From Candidatus Margulisiibacteriota bacterium (GTDB lineage: Bacteria; Margulisbacteria; WOR-1; O2-12-FULL-45-9; XYB2-FULL-48-7): a DNA stretch of 64,000 nt. This document shows positions 1-7,691 of the stretch, one piece after another. The notes under the pieces were generated by a model. The model saw only the letters and a program-made list of their open reading frames with translations, ran no database searches and had not been told where the DNA came from. How positions within the stretch are numbered: the stretch's first letter is position 1; each line of letters begins with the position of its first letter. The DNA is taken from assembly GCA_041661965.1 (NCBI GenBank), contig JBAZTH010000001.1:248001-312000 (forward strand). The letters run 5' to 3'. Both the position numbers and the translations under genes were made by a program.

Positions 1-2
1 TC

Positions 3-467
3 TGCGTTATTTCCGCCGGGTTGCTGGCCTACGTTTATAACGTGACCCAGCCATTGATCGTCCAAAATGCCAAGCGATCGTTTGATCTTTCATTAAAGAG
101 GTTGATCCCGGCCGAGTCGTTCAAGCAAGAAAAAAATGCTTTTGTCGCGACCAAAGGGAAAGAGGTCGTCGGCTACGCTTTTGCCGTTAAACCGCAAGGT
201 TACGGCGGCCCGGTCGAAATGCTGGTCGGTTTGGATAAAGAAGGGCGGGTCCTGGCCGTTAAGGTCTTAAGCCATAAAGAGACTGCCGGACTCGGCTCCA
301 ACATTGAAAATCAGAAGTTTCTCCAACAATTCGTCGGTAAAACGGCACAAGATAAGATCGAGCCCAAACAAGATATTGATGCTTTGACCGGAGCGACGAT
401 CTCCACCCGGGCGGTCTGCTACGGCGTTCGGGAAGCGATCGACCAATGCTGGGAAATAATTAAATGA
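3..467 (+). CDS. rnfG: RnfG, FMN-binding subunit of the Rnf complex (5' end outside window)
   Basis: Subunit G of the membrane-bound Rnf complex, which couples electron transfer between ferredoxin and NAD to ion movement. The reading frame is open from the window edge and begins inside an N-terminal membrane segment (CVISAGLLAYVYNVTQP), so the true start lies upstream. Near the C terminus the motif TGATIST provides the threonine to which FMN is covalently attached in this family. The stop overlaps the rnfE start (ATGA), as expected in a co-transcribed operon; rnfC and rnfD probably lie just outside the window. Identification rests on the FMN motif plus the E-A-B genes that follow. Confidence 0.93.
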   Translation, partial: CVISAGLLAYVYNVTQPLIVQNAKRSFDLSLKRLIPAESFKQEKNAFVATKGKEVVGYAFAVKPQGYGGPVEMLVGLDKEGRVLAVKVLSHKETAGLGSNIENQKFLQQFVGKTAQDKIEPKQDIDALTGATISTRAVCYGVREAIDQCWEIIK

Positions 468-1054
468 GCTTTTGGCAGGATTTTAATCGCGGGATAGTTT
501 CGGAAAACCCGGTCCTCCGGCTGATGATCGGGCTTTGCCCGACTCTTGCCGTTTCGACCAGCGCCGTTAACGCCCTTGGGATGGCGGCGGCGACCTCCTT
601 TGTCCTGATCTTTTCTAATTTAGTCGTCGCCCTGATCCGCAAGATCGTTCCCGACCAGATCCGGATCCCAATCTTTATTATCGTCATCTCGACCTTTGTA
701 ACGATCATCGATTACGTCATGCAAGCTTATACCCCCGACCTGCACCATGCTCTCGGGGTCTTCATTCCGCTGATTGTCGTCAATTGCATTATCCTCGGCC
801 GAGCGGAGGCCTTTGCCTACAAAAACCCGGTCCTCGCTTCGACCCTTGACGGGATCGGCATGAGCCTTGGTTTTACCCTGGCCCTTTTGGCAATCGGTTT
901 GATCCGGGAATTATTGGGAGCGGGAGCTGTTTTTGGCGTCTCGCTGTATAATCCGGCGGTCGCGGCGACGATCATGATTTTGCCGCCCGGCGCCTTCATA
1001 ACCATCGGTTTCCTGATGGCCTTACTTAATAAACTGGAGAACAAAGTCCAATGA
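464..1054 (+). CDS. rnfE: RnfE, membrane subunit of the Rnf complex
   Basis: Integral membrane subunit E, 196 aa and about six hydrophobic segments. The family-typical stretches are visible: LCPTLAVSTSAVNALGMA near residue 30, then FIPLIVVNCIILGRAEAFA and the IRELLG motif near residue 148. RnfE and RnfA are homologous and are thought to form the central membrane core. The start is the ATG overlapping the rnfG stop by four bases. Between this gene and rnfA sits a 100-base spacer holding a pair of palindromes, unusual for an otherwise overlapping operon. Confidence 0.95.
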   Translation: MSFWQDFNRGIVSENPVLRLMIGLCPTLAVSTSAVNALGMAAATSFVLIFSNLVVALIRKIVPDQIRIPIFIIVISTFVTIIDYVMQAYTPDLHHALGVFIPLIVVNCIILGRAEAFAYKNPVLASTLDGIGMSLGFTLALLAIGLIRELLGAGAVFGVSLYNPAVAATIMILPPGAFITIGFLMALLNKLENKVQ

Positions 1055-1066
1055 GAAAATTTTACT

Positions 1067-1149
1067 GGAAACCTGCGGCAATATCGCCGCGGTTTCCAAG
1101 TTTTAAAGAGAAGGAGAGGATAACCGCGACGTTTAGTCGCAGGTTATCC
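1067..1149 (+). repeat. Inverted pair of REP-like palindromes between rnfE and rnfA
   Basis: Two hairpins. The first (1067-1097) has arms GGAAACC-T-GCGGC and GCCGC-GGTTTCC around a 6-nt loop, with a one-base bulge on the 5' arm. The second (1118-1149) has arms GGATAACC-GCGAC and GTCGC-A-GGTTATCC around GTTTA, with the bulge on the 3' arm. Reversing the second gives the same plan as the first, so they are two copies of one element in opposite orientation, as in REPIN/BIME arrangements. Related copies lie at 2718-2748 and 11653-11739. The pair ends 8 bases before the rnfA start codon. Confidence 0.8.
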
Positions 1150-1157
1150 GTCAGCCA

Positions 1158-1739
1158 ATGAGTCAACTCTTAGGCATATTTTTTGCCGCTTTCCTGATCA
1201 ACAACATTCTGCTGATCAGGTTCATTGCCTTATGTTCGTTCTTTGGGGTTTCGACCAAGCTGGAAACTTCACTGGGAATGAGCTCGGCGGTGATCTTTGT
1301 CATGACGATCTCCTCTGCCGTTTCCTGGGTTGCGTACCATTCGGTCCTGGTTCCGTTCCACCTGGAATTTCTCCGGACGGCGGTCTTTATCCTGACGATC
1401 GCTTCGCTCGTCCAGCTGGAAGAGCTTTACCTGAAAAAGATGATCCCGTCGCTTTATCGGGCGATGGGGATCTATCTCCCGCTCATTACTACTAATTGCG
1501 CCATTTTGGCGGTCGCTTTTCTGGCGATCGATTACCGTTACACTTTTATCCAGTCGCTGGTTTATTCGCTCGGGGTTTCCGGTGGTTATTCACTGGCGAT
1601 AATTTTATTCGCTTATCTCCGGGAGCGGACCGCCCTGGCGCCGGTCCCGAAATGGTTCCAGGGGTATCCGATCGCTTTTCTGACGGCGGCGCTGATGTCG
1701 CTCGCCTTCCTGGGCTTTACGAGGATGTTCGGGCTATGA
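1158..1739 (+). CDS. rnfA: RnfA, membrane subunit of the Rnf complex
   Basis: Integral membrane subunit A, 193 aa, the usual length. Sequence landmarks match RsxA/RnfA: INNILLIRFIALCSFFGVS near the N terminus with its loop cysteine, KLETSLGM, YLPLITTNCAILAVA near residue 110, and a C-terminal TAALMSLAFLGF helix. No clear Shine-Dalgarno site precedes the ATG because the REP-like hairpin pair ends only 8 bases upstream; translation may depend on coupling or on the hairpin itself. The last bases overlap the rnfB start (ATGAC). Role: forms the membrane core with RnfE. Confidence 0.96.
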   Translation: MSQLLGIFFAAFLINNILLIRFIALCSFFGVSTKLETSLGMSSAVIFVMTISSAVSWVAYHSVLVPFHLEFLRTAVFILTIASLVQLEELYLKKMIPSLYRAMGIYLPLITTNCAILAVAFLAIDYRYTFIQSLVYSLGVSGGYSLAIILFAYLRERTALAPVPKWFQGYPIAFLTAALMSLAFLGFTRMFGL

Positions 1740-2521
1740 CGATATTTTTAACTTCAATCATAATTTTAGGCGTTTTGGGATTTATCTTTGCCGCACTGCT
1801 GGCCCTGGCGGCCGATTATTTCCAGGTCAAGACCGATCCGAAGATCGAAGCGATCTTGGCGATCCTGCCGGGGGCCAATTGCGGCGCCTGCGGCGCGGCC
1901 GGCTGTCATAATTTCGCGGAAAAAGTCGTGAACGGCGAGATCGCCGTCAGCGGTTGCGTGGTAGGGGGAAAAGATGTCGCCGAAAAGGTCGGCGCGATCA
2001 TGGGAATTGCGCTCCCGACCGACTATCGGAAAACGATCGCCGCCGTCCATTGCGGCGCCACGGAAAAAATCCGCCGGCGGGTCAACCGCTATGAAGGGGT
2101 CGCCAAGTGCGCCGCCGCTAATTTGGTGAACGGGGGAGGCTTAGCTTGCTCTTACGGCTGCCTCGGCTTCGGCGATTGCGACTGCATTTGTCCCTTTGAC
2201 GCGATCAAGATGATTGACGGGTTGCCGCAGATCGATCCTGACAAATGCACCTCTTGCGGTAAGTGCGTGGCTGTTTGCCCGCGCCGGATCATCTCCATTA
2301 TTCCTCATGATTTTGGCGCGGTGATCGCCTGTTCCTCAAAGGATCCTGGAGCGGTCGTCCGTAAGATCTGTCCGGTCGGTTGTATCGCTTGTAAGATCTG
2401 CGAAAAGGCGGTTCCCGAGGTTTATAAGGTCGTCGACAATTTGGCGGTCATCGATTATACGGTCAAGGGGGTTGATCCGGCTCCGGCGATCGAAAAATGT
2501 CCGACGAAGTGTATTAAATAG
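1736..2521 (+). CDS. rnfB: RnfB, iron-sulfur subunit of the Rnf complex
   Basis: Ferredoxin-like subunit, 261 aa from the ATG that overlaps the rnfA stop. An N-terminal membrane anchor (residues 3-25) is followed by the RnfB-specific [4Fe-4S] motif GANCGACGAAGC, then two ferredoxin-type clusters (CICPFDAI and CTSCGKCVAVCPRRII) and a further Cys-rich C-terminal part with CPVGCIACKICEKAVPE. It probably takes electrons from soluble ferredoxin and passes them through the complex. The open frame extends upstream inside rnfA, but only the start at 1736 gives the anchor helix expected for the family. Confidence 0.95.
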   Translation: MTIFLTSIIILGVLGFIFAALLALAADYFQVKTDPKIEAILAILPGANCGACGAAGCHNFAEKVVNGEIAVSGCVVGGKDVAEKVGAIMGIALPTDYRKTIAAVHCGATEKIRRRVNRYEGVAKCAAANLVNGGGLACSYGCLGFGDCDCICPFDAIKMIDGLPQIDPDKCTSCGKCVAVCPRRIISIIPHDFGAVIACSSKDPGAVVRKICPVGCIACKICEKAVPEVYKVVDNLAVIDYTVKGVDPAPAIEKCPTKCIK

Positions 2522-2533
2522 GAGGGGTTAATT

Positions 2534-2698
2534 ATGAAGTGTGACAATGGCGCGGTTTATGGATTGGGTGTCATCGGGGCTTTGGTCTATTATATTCAGC
2601 ATTCGACCAGTTTTTGGGGTGGGGTCATCGGAATATTAAAGGCGATCGTCTGGCCGGCGATGCTGATCTATCGTCTCCTTGAATCGTTGAAGATGTAG
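2534..2698 (+). CDS. Small membrane protein (54 aa)
   Basis: A 54-residue open frame preceded by a strong ribosome-binding site (AGGAGGGG at 2520-2527), only 12 bases after rnfB. The protein has two hydrophobic stretches, VYGLGVIGALVYYIQ and FWGGVIGILKAIVWPAMLIYRLLE, so it is probably a small membrane protein co-transcribed with rnf. I do not recognise a named family. The good start signal, position and composition support it as real; any link to the Rnf complex is inference from location. Confidence 0.65.
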   Translation: MKCDNGAVYGLGVIGALVYYIQHSTSFWGGVIGILKAIVWPAMLIYRLLESLKM

Positions 2699-2717
2699 TG
2701 GCGATTTGCTTAGACTA

Positions 2718-2748
2718 GGAAACCTGCGGCAATATCGCCGCGGTTTCC
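2718..2748 (+). repeat. Single REP-like palindrome after the rnf operon
   Basis: Hairpin with arms GGAAACC-T-GCGGC and GCCGC-GGTTTCC around AATATC, identical over its 31 bases to the first hairpin at 1067-1097. Flanking ACTAG/CTAGT lengthens the stem to 2714-2752, and it is followed by TTTTATTTT, so this copy may also act as a transcription terminator. Confidence 0.8.
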
Positions 2749-2760
2749 TAGTTTTATTTT

Positions 2761-2787
2761 AACCGCCCCGATCGGATCGGGGCGGTT
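2761..2787. terminator. Bidirectional Rho-independent terminator
   Basis: Perfect 13-bp stem AACCGCCCCGATC / GATCGGGGCGGTT with a single central G, preceded by a T run and followed by AAA. It sits between the small rnf-linked gene and the methyltransferase and could stop transcription from either side. Confidence 0.7.
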
Positions 2788-2834
2788 AAATTGGAAGCCA
2801 AAACGATCTTTCCCTCAAAGTAGTAGAATATTAT

Positions 2835-3470
2835 ATGAAAACAACTTGCCCCTTATGCTCTTCAACTGCCGAAACATTCCAAGAACACCGCGGGACCATA
2901 TTCTATAAATGTAGCGGCTGTCGGTCCGTCTTCCGTGATCCGGGAAATGACCTCTCACCAGCCGAAGAGAAAAAACGTTATGAAGCCCACCACAACGACC
3001 CAGCCGACCCTGGTTATCAGGCGTATGTCTCGCCGATTGTGAAGGCGGTGACCCAACGCTTTAAGCCGGGCGATCAGGGACTTGATTTTGGGGCCGGTCC
3101 CGGTGCGATCATTACTACTTTATTGCGTGAACAAGGGTATCAGGTGGAGTCGTATGATCCGTTTTTTCACGACAATCGAGAGAGTTTAAAGCAAGCCTAC
3201 GATTATATCGTTTGTTCCGAGGTGGTTGAGCATTTTCGCTCCCCGGCCAAAGAGTTTGCCCTGCTTCGTTCGCGGCTTAAACCGGGCAGCGCCCTTTTTT
3301 GTCTGACGAGATTGTACGAAGAGGGGCTGGATTTTTCGACCTGGTTTTACAAGAATGACCCGACCCATCGGTTTTTTTATAGCCGCCAGGCGTTGGAGTG
3401 GATCAAAACAAAATTTGATTTTTCTTCATTGGAGATCGAAGGGCGGCTGATCAGTCTTGCCGTTCTTTAA
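2835..3470 (+). CDS. SAM-dependent methyltransferase with N-terminal zinc ribbon
   Basis: 211 aa. The N terminus carries two CxxC pairs (CPLCSS and CSGCRS, residues 5-29), a zinc ribbon seen in small-molecule methyltransferases. A class I Rossmann core follows: GLDFGAGPGAIIT is the SAM-binding glycine motif, YDYIVCSEVVEHF the Methyltransf_23-type motif with its V-E-H signature. The C-terminal WFYKNDPTHRFFYSRQALEWI segment is also typical of that group. Substrate unknown. It stands alone on the plus strand, downstream of a terminator and convergent with the arsenic operon. Confidence 0.85.
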   Translation: MKTTCPLCSSTAETFQEHRGTIFYKCSGCRSVFRDPGNDLSPAEEKKRYEAHHNDPADPGYQAYVSPIVKAVTQRFKPGDQGLDFGAGPGAIITTLLREQGYQVESYDPFFHDNRESLKQAYDYIVCSEVVEHFRSPAKEFALLRSRLKPGSALFCLTRLYEEGLDFSTWFYKNDPTHRFFYSRQALEWIKTKFDFSSLEIEGRLISLAVL

Positions 3471-3473
3471 TTC

Positions 3474-4004
3474 TCATTCCCCAGCCCCCAGTCCATCCAT
3501 GACCTTATAATCTTTGCCCAAATATTTTTCCATGATGAAACCGATGACGATAAAAACCGGTATCGAAATGATGGTGCGGAGGAGGGAAAATTTTAAACCG
3601 AGAAAACCGATCTCAAAAGTGAGCAGGGGGATCTTCAGTCCGCTGAAGGCTCCAAGATAGATAAAAACATTGCGCGGGCTGGCCCCTTTTTTGCTCAAGA
3701 TATACGCGACCGGAAAAGCGCCGTAGAGCGGGCCGGCCTGAAGGGTCGCCAGGAGAATTATCCAAAAAGTGCCGATCAAGCCGCTTTCCGTCCCGATATG
3801 CCGTTCGATCTTTTCTTTGGGGACCCAGACGTCAAACAGGCCGATCAGCAGGAACATCAGCGGCAGGAAAGAGGCCATTTCCCAAAAAAATTGTTGGAAA
3901 TTACCGTAGATCTGTTCTCCGGGCTTATAACCGATAAACAGCGAGCCGCCGATGAAAATGGCGAAGAGAATTGTCCAAAAGTAAGCTTTGAGGTTTTTTT
4001 TCAT
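3474..4004 (-). CDS. Permease half (C-terminal part of a split ArsP/DUF318-like transporter)
   Basis: 176 aa, about five membrane helices. The first part (residues 45-120) resembles the repeat unit of the ArsP/DUF318 permease family: LIGLFDVWVPKEKIERHIG, GTFWIILLATLQAGPLYGAFPVAYIL. The start overlaps the stop of the upstream 156-residue gene (positions 4001-4004), and together they would make about 330 aa, the length of one complete permease. I infer that the two form one transporter from two polypeptides. It is the last gene of the arsenic operon; its substrate is unknown, and an organoarsenical or metal complex is plausible from context. Confidence 0.7.
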   Translation of the reverse strand: MKKNLKAYFWTILFAIFIGGSLFIGYKPGEQIYGNFQQFFWEMASFLPLMFLLIGLFDVWVPKEKIERHIGTESGLIGTFWIILLATLQAGPLYGAFPVAYILSKKGASPRNVFIYLGAFSGLKIPLLTFEIGFLGLKFSLLRTIISIPVFIVIGFIMEKYLGKDYKVMDGLGAGE

Positions 4005-4471
4005 AGGAATAATCCCATCAGCAGGCCGATCGCGAAAGCGCCGATGAAGCTTAGCCCGTTTCTCATGAAAGCCGCTTTCCGGCCGAAGAACTTGATTTCC
4101 AGCGGCAAGGTCAGGATCCCGACCATCATTAGTGTCGTGATGAAGACCGCGACCGTGATTACCGGGACGCCGAGGCTTAAAAATATTCTGGCCAGCGGGA
4201 AGGCGATAAATCCCGGGATAAGGGCGATCGAGCCGAGAAGCGCGGCAATGATTACCCCCAGGAACCCGCTGCGCGCTCCAAGGATTGCCGATAAAGCCTC
4301 TCCCGGGGTCAGATAAAGAAAAATGCTGATCAGGGCGATGATCAGCAAAAGGGTCGGCAAGAGAGTTAAGAACATTTTTAGTCCTCGCTGGCAGCCGTCA
4401 TAGGTCTTTTGGCGGTCGACCGCCAGAGATAAAAGCAAACATAAGAGCGTGGCAACAACAAGAATAATCAT
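4001..4471 (-). CDS. Permease half (N-terminal part of a split ArsP/DUF318-like transporter)
   Basis: 156 aa, four to five membrane helices. The N-terminal part has a short basic loop (DRQKTYDGCQRGLKMF), and the middle GFLGVIIAALLGSIALIPGFIAFPLARIFL segment resembles the repeat motif of the permease gene upstream (4480-5436). It overlaps the next gene by four bases. Neither half carries the CTCSAIP motif found in the complete permease. No frameshift joining the two halves is obvious, because each has its own overlapping start and stop; a true split gene is more likely than decay. Confidence 0.68.
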   Translation of the reverse strand: MIILVVATLLCLLLSLAVDRQKTYDGCQRGLKMFLTLLPTLLLIIALISIFLYLTPGEALSAILGARSGFLGVIIAALLGSIALIPGFIAFPLARIFLSLGVPVITVAVFITTLMMVGILTLPLEIKFFGRKAAFMRNGLSFIGAFAIGLLMGLFL

Positions 4472-4479
4472 TTTTTTCC

Positions 4480-5436
4480 TTAAAACACAAAATTAAACAA
4501 GTAACCGATAACAACTATCCCAATAGTCACGATGCCAAAATAAGTATACAGCAATCTCGGCTTTAAAACTGTGCGCAGGATCAAAAATTCCGGGAGCGAT
4601 AAGCCCGAGACTGCCATCAGGAAGGCGAGGGATGTCCCCAGGGGGAGGCCTTTATCCATCAAGGCTTGCGCGACCGGGATCGCGCCCGCCGCGTTCGCGT
4701 AAAGAGGGACCCCGATCAAGACCGCGACGATCACCGCGATTGGATTCGTTTTCCCCGCGTATTGGATCAATAAGTCACCGGGGATATAGCCGTGGATCAG
4801 GGCGCCGAGCCCGACCCCGACCATGACGTATGGCCAGACATATTTGAAGACCTCAAACGAATATTTCCAGGAATAACCGAGCCTTTCTTTTAAGTTCGTG
4901 CTCTTGGCGATCGCCTGACTGTTGAATTTCGAGGCGGCGATATATTCCGAGACATATTTTTCCATCTTCAACCGGCCGATCAAGTAACCGGAAAAGGTGG
5001 CGATAATTAGGCCGCTGGTTATATAAATTAATGATACCTGCCAGCCAAAAAGTCCCCAGAGCATGACGACCGCTATTTCGTTGATCATTGGGGAGGAGAC
5101 CAAAAACGACATCGTTACACCCAGCGGGATACCCGATTGGACCATTCCCATGAACATCGGGATGGCGGAGCAGGTGCAAAACGGCATGAAGATCCCGAAT
5201 ATCGAGGCCAAAATGTTGCCCATAAATTCGGACTTGCCCGAGACTATCGCCCTGATCTTTTCAGGCGGCAGATAGGTCCTGATGAAGGCCACGGCAAAAA
5301 TAATAATGATCAATAAGAAATATATTTTTGGAACATCATAAAGGAAAAAATTCAAGCTGTCGGAGAAATGGGTTCCCCTGGTCAGTTTCAACAAGTCGTA
5401 AGTAATAAGGTCGGCAAACCATTTAAACATTTTCAA
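4480..5436 (-). CDS. ArsP/DUF318-type permease
   Basis: 318 aa, eight or so membrane helices in two homologous halves. The diagnostic motif PFCTCSAIPMFMGM appears near residue 85, with SFLVSSPMINEIAVV following, as in the UPF0718/ArsP permease family whose cysteines are implicated in export of trivalent organoarsenicals. The second repeat reads GVPLYANAAGAIPVAQALMDKG. It overlaps the end of arsC upstream by 14 bases, so it belongs to the arsenic operon. The specific substrate (methylated arsenic or another thiophilic compound) is inferred from family and neighbours. Confidence 0.88.
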   Translation of the reverse strand: MKMFKWFADLITYDLLKLTRGTHFSDSLNFFLYDVPKIYFLLIIIIFAVAFIRTYLPPEKIRAIVSGKSEFMGNILASIFGIFMPFCTCSAIPMFMGMVQSGIPLGVTMSFLVSSPMINEIAVVMLWGLFGWQVSLIYITSGLIIATFSGYLIGRLKMEKYVSEYIAASKFNSQAIAKSTNLKERLGYSWKYSFEVFKYVWPYVMVGVGLGALIHGYIPGDLLIQYAGKTNPIAVIVAVLIGVPLYANAAGAIPVAQALMDKGLPLGTSLAFLMAVSGLSLPEFLILRTVLKPRLLYTYFGIVTIGIVVIGYLFNFVF

Positions 5437-5857
5437 TCTCTTTAACCCAGGATTCGATCTTCCGCTTTATTTCATCCCTGACCACTCTGGTTTGCGCCAG
5501 GCGCTCGGCCTGGTCTCCTTTAAATGACGAAGGGTCGGCAAAGCTCCAGCCAAGCTGGGCTCTGGCCCCGGGAAAGATCGGGCACTTTTCACTGCCGGCC
5601 GCGTCGCAGACGGTAATGACGTAATGGTATTTTTTCCCCTGTTTATAAAAATCAAAGGCGCTCTTAGTTTGATTGCGTGAAATATCGATTCCGATCTCTT
5701 TCATTACATCAACGGCTAAAGGGTTTAGCGTTCCCGGTTCCAGTCCGGCGCTTTCCACCTCGAACCGGTCGCCGCCGATCTTTTTTAGGAACGCTTCGGC
5801 TATTTGGCTCCTGGCGGAATTGTGGACGCAGATAAAGAGAACTTTTATTTTTTCCAT
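5423..5857 (-). CDS. arsC: Arsenate reductase, thioredoxin-coupled (ArsC)
   Basis: 144 aa, low-molecular-weight phosphatase fold. The catalytic loop CVHNSARSQIAEA starts at Cys10, and the redox pair is Cys84 and Cys92 in VCDAAGSEKCPIFPG, the layout of the thioredoxin-dependent ArsC of Gram-positive type. It reduces arsenate to arsenite for export by Acr3. I chose the ATG at 5857 because the family begins with MEKIKVLFIC; the longer open frame upstream runs inside the DUF2703 gene. Its end overlaps the permease start by 14 bases. Confidence 0.95.
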   Translation of the reverse strand: MEKIKVLFICVHNSARSQIAEAFLKKIGGDRFEVESAGLEPGTLNPLAVDVMKEIGIDISRNQTKSAFDFYKQGKKYHYVITVCDAAGSEKCPIFPGARAQLGWSFADPSSFKGDQAERLAQTRVVRDEIKRKIESWVKEIENV

Positions 5858-5859
5858 TT

Positions 5860-6228
5860 CTATCCTTCCTGGGCGGCGACCAGCGCCGCTTTGATTATCA
5901 GCTCGGCCGGGATCGTTTCGTAAACCCGGTCGGCATATTCGATCGTCCGGCATTCCGCGTCGCCGCAGGCGTCACAGCAACAACTTTTTCCGGTTTTAGC
6001 CGTTAGCCAAGATTCGATCGTCCGACCGTTAATCAGCAAGCGGTTCGATTCCTGGGGGAGCTGATCGAACTCCGCTTTACTAAGTTCTTTCTTGATCAGC
6101 GCGACCGATAACCCGTCTTCGGCCAGTTTTTTTATCGCTTGCTCGATCTCTTGCTCCGTGCTGCCGCACCGGGGACAAGTTTCATTATCAACGACTAGTC
6201 TTTGCCATTCTATTATTAGCTCTTTCAT
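5860..6228 (-). CDS. DUF2703 protein of the arsenic operon
   Basis: 122 aa, cytoplasmic. Starts MKELIIEWQRLVV with CPRCGST (residues 18-24) and continues with a Cys cluster CCCDACGDAEC near residue 82; LINGRTIESWL is also typical. This matches the DUF2703 family, which is regularly found in ars operons. The cysteine clusters suggest binding of arsenite or another thiophilic metal, but the molecular role is not established. The ATG overlaps the acr3 stop (ATGA) and the gene ends two bases before arsC. Confidence 0.8.
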   Translation of the reverse strand: MKELIIEWQRLVVDNETCPRCGSTEQEIEQAIKKLAEDGLSVALIKKELSKAEFDQLPQESNRLLINGRTIESWLTAKTGKSCCCDACGDAECRTIEYADRVYETIPAELIIKAALVAAQEG

Positions 6229-7247
6229 TTTTCTCTTCCTCCTTTTAAGCGTCGCATGACGTTGACCAGGCCGATCATGACCGGGACTTCGATCAAGGGA
6301 CCAATGACCGCCGCAAAAGCCTGGCCGGAGCCAAGGCCGAAGACCGAGATGGCGACGGCGATCGCCAGTTCAAAGTTGTTACTGGCGGCGGTGAAGGAGA
6401 GGGTGGTCGATTTTTTGAAAGAGGCGCCGACCACCCGGCTTAAATAGAAGCTGATGAAGAACATTAGCACAAAGTAAATGACCAGCGGGATAGCGATCCT
6501 AAATACGTCGGTTGGAATCTGGAGGATCAGTTCCCCCTTTAAGCTAAACATGGCCAGGATGGTGAACAGCAGGGCGATCAGAGTGAGCGGGCTGATCCGC
6601 GGGATAAATATCTGATTATACCAAGCTTCGCCTTTCAACCTGACCAGAGAGAACCGGGTCATGATCCCGGCCAGGAAGGGGATTCCGAGATAAATAAAGA
6701 CGCTTTGCGCGACCGAGGCGATCGAAATATTAACGGCAAGCCCTTTTAAACCAAAAAGAGGCGGGAGGTAAGTAATGAAGACCCAGGCATAAAAGCCGTA
6801 GAAGAAGAGCTGGAAGAGACTGTTGAAAGCTACGAGTCCGGCGGCGTATTCGGTGTCCCCATCGGCCAGGTCGTTCCAGACGATCACCATGGCGATACAG
6901 CGGGCCAGGCCGATTAGGATCAGCCCGATCATGTATTCCGGAAAGTTTTGGAGAAAGATCAGAGCGAGGCCAAACATCAGAAGCGGACCGATCAGCCAGT
7001 TTTGGATCAGGGAAAGAAGCAGAACTTTGGTATCCTTGAAGACCCGCAATTCTTCATATTTAACTTTGGCCAGGGGCGGGTACATCATCAGGATCAGACC
7101 GATGGCAATCGGGATGGAGGTCGATCCAACCTGCCAGCCGGCGACCAGTTTCGTGAAGCCGGGCTGCAAGTAGCCGATGATGACGCCGATCGCCATGGCC
7201 AGAAAGATCCAAAGGGTCAGGTAACGGTCGAGAAAAGGGAGCTTCAT
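6225..7247 (-). CDS. acr3: Arsenite efflux transporter of the Acr3 family
   Basis: 340 aa with ten hydrophobic segments, the standard Acr3 size. Landmarks: FLDRYLTLWIFLAMAIGVIIG at the N terminus, MMYPPLAKVKYEEL, and GLARCIAMVIVWNDLADG, in which the cysteine of helix 4 is essential for arsenite transport in the family. AASNNFELAIAVAI and GPLIEVPVMIGLV near the C terminus fit too. It exports arsenite driven by the membrane potential. The start overlaps the arsR stop by four bases. Confidence 0.95.
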   Translation of the reverse strand: MKLPFLDRYLTLWIFLAMAIGVIIGYLQPGFTKLVAGWQVGSTSIPIAIGLILMMYPPLAKVKYEELRVFKDTKVLLLSLIQNWLIGPLLMFGLALIFLQNFPEYMIGLILIGLARCIAMVIVWNDLADGDTEYAAGLVAFNSLFQLFFYGFYAWVFITYLPPLFGLKGLAVNISIASVAQSVFIYLGIPFLAGIMTRFSLVRLKGEAWYNQIFIPRISPLTLIALLFTILAMFSLKGELILQIPTDVFRIAIPLVIYFVLMFFISFYLSRVVGASFKKSTTLSFTAASNNFELAIAVAISVFGLGSGQAFAAVIGPLIEVPVMIGLVNVMRRLKGGREK

Positions 7248-7549
7248 TTTTCTCCTTCAAACAATAGCGCTAATTGTTTTTTGAATTTGGTGAAAACCGG
7301 CTTATTTAAACTATAATATGAATATTTTCCGGCAGATCTTTTTATTATCAGCCTTCTTTCAGTCAGAGCTTTTAAGTGATGGAGGAGGAGATTGTGCGGC
7401 AGGCCGAGCGCTTCGGTCAGTTCGCAAACGCACAGTTCGTTCTTTAACAGTAAGCAGATGATGCGGAGACGGGTGTCTTCGGCGATAGTCTTAAGCGTCA
7501 CCGCGACCGTTTTTAACTTCTTTTTGACGCAGGGGCAGGCCTTCTTCAT
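7244..7549 (-). CDS. arsR: ArsR-family arsenite-responsive repressor
   Basis: 101 aa winged-helix protein. The metal-binding motif ELCVCELTEAL (Cys40, Cys42) lies in the first recognition region, followed by the HTH stretch LPHNLLLHHLKAL; an additional N-terminal CPC (residues 5-7) may supply a third thiol. It represses the ars operon and releases DNA when arsenite binds. The start codon lies only six bases after a perfect TATAAT, so the mRNA is probably leaderless, and no ribosome-binding site is seen. The operator candidate is at 7577-7598. Confidence 0.94.
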   Translation of the reverse strand: MKKACPCVKKKLKTVAVTLKTIAEDTRLRIICLLLKNELCVCELTEALGLPHNLLLHHLKALTERRLIIKRSAGKYSYYSLNKPVFTKFKKQLALLFEGEK

Positions 7550-7555
7550 AGCGCG

Positions 7556-7598
7556 ATTATAACCCGACCGGCTTTACATGTCAACGACGATTGACATG
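7556..7598 (-). promoter_or_regulatory. ars operon promoter with overlapping ArsR operator
   Basis: On the minus strand TTGACA (7584-7579) and TATAAT (7561-7556) are both perfect consensus boxes separated by exactly 17 bases. An inverted repeat CATGTCAA / TTGACATG (7577-7584 and 7591-7598, 6-base spacer) covers the -35 box and is a natural operator for the repressor encoded immediately downstream. The expected transcription start falls on or next to the arsR ATG at 7549. Confidence 0.85.
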
Positions 7599-7691
7599 GG
7601 GAGGGTGTTTTCCTGTTGACAGCAGGGAAAAATTAAAGGATTGCATTTTCCAGATACTATGTTAAACTGGCCGCCAAAGGAGGTGAAATGA

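Noticed and set aside
1496..1735. N-terminal extension of RnfB
   Set aside because: The stretch is rnfA read in another frame; the family N terminus with its membrane anchor begins at 1736.
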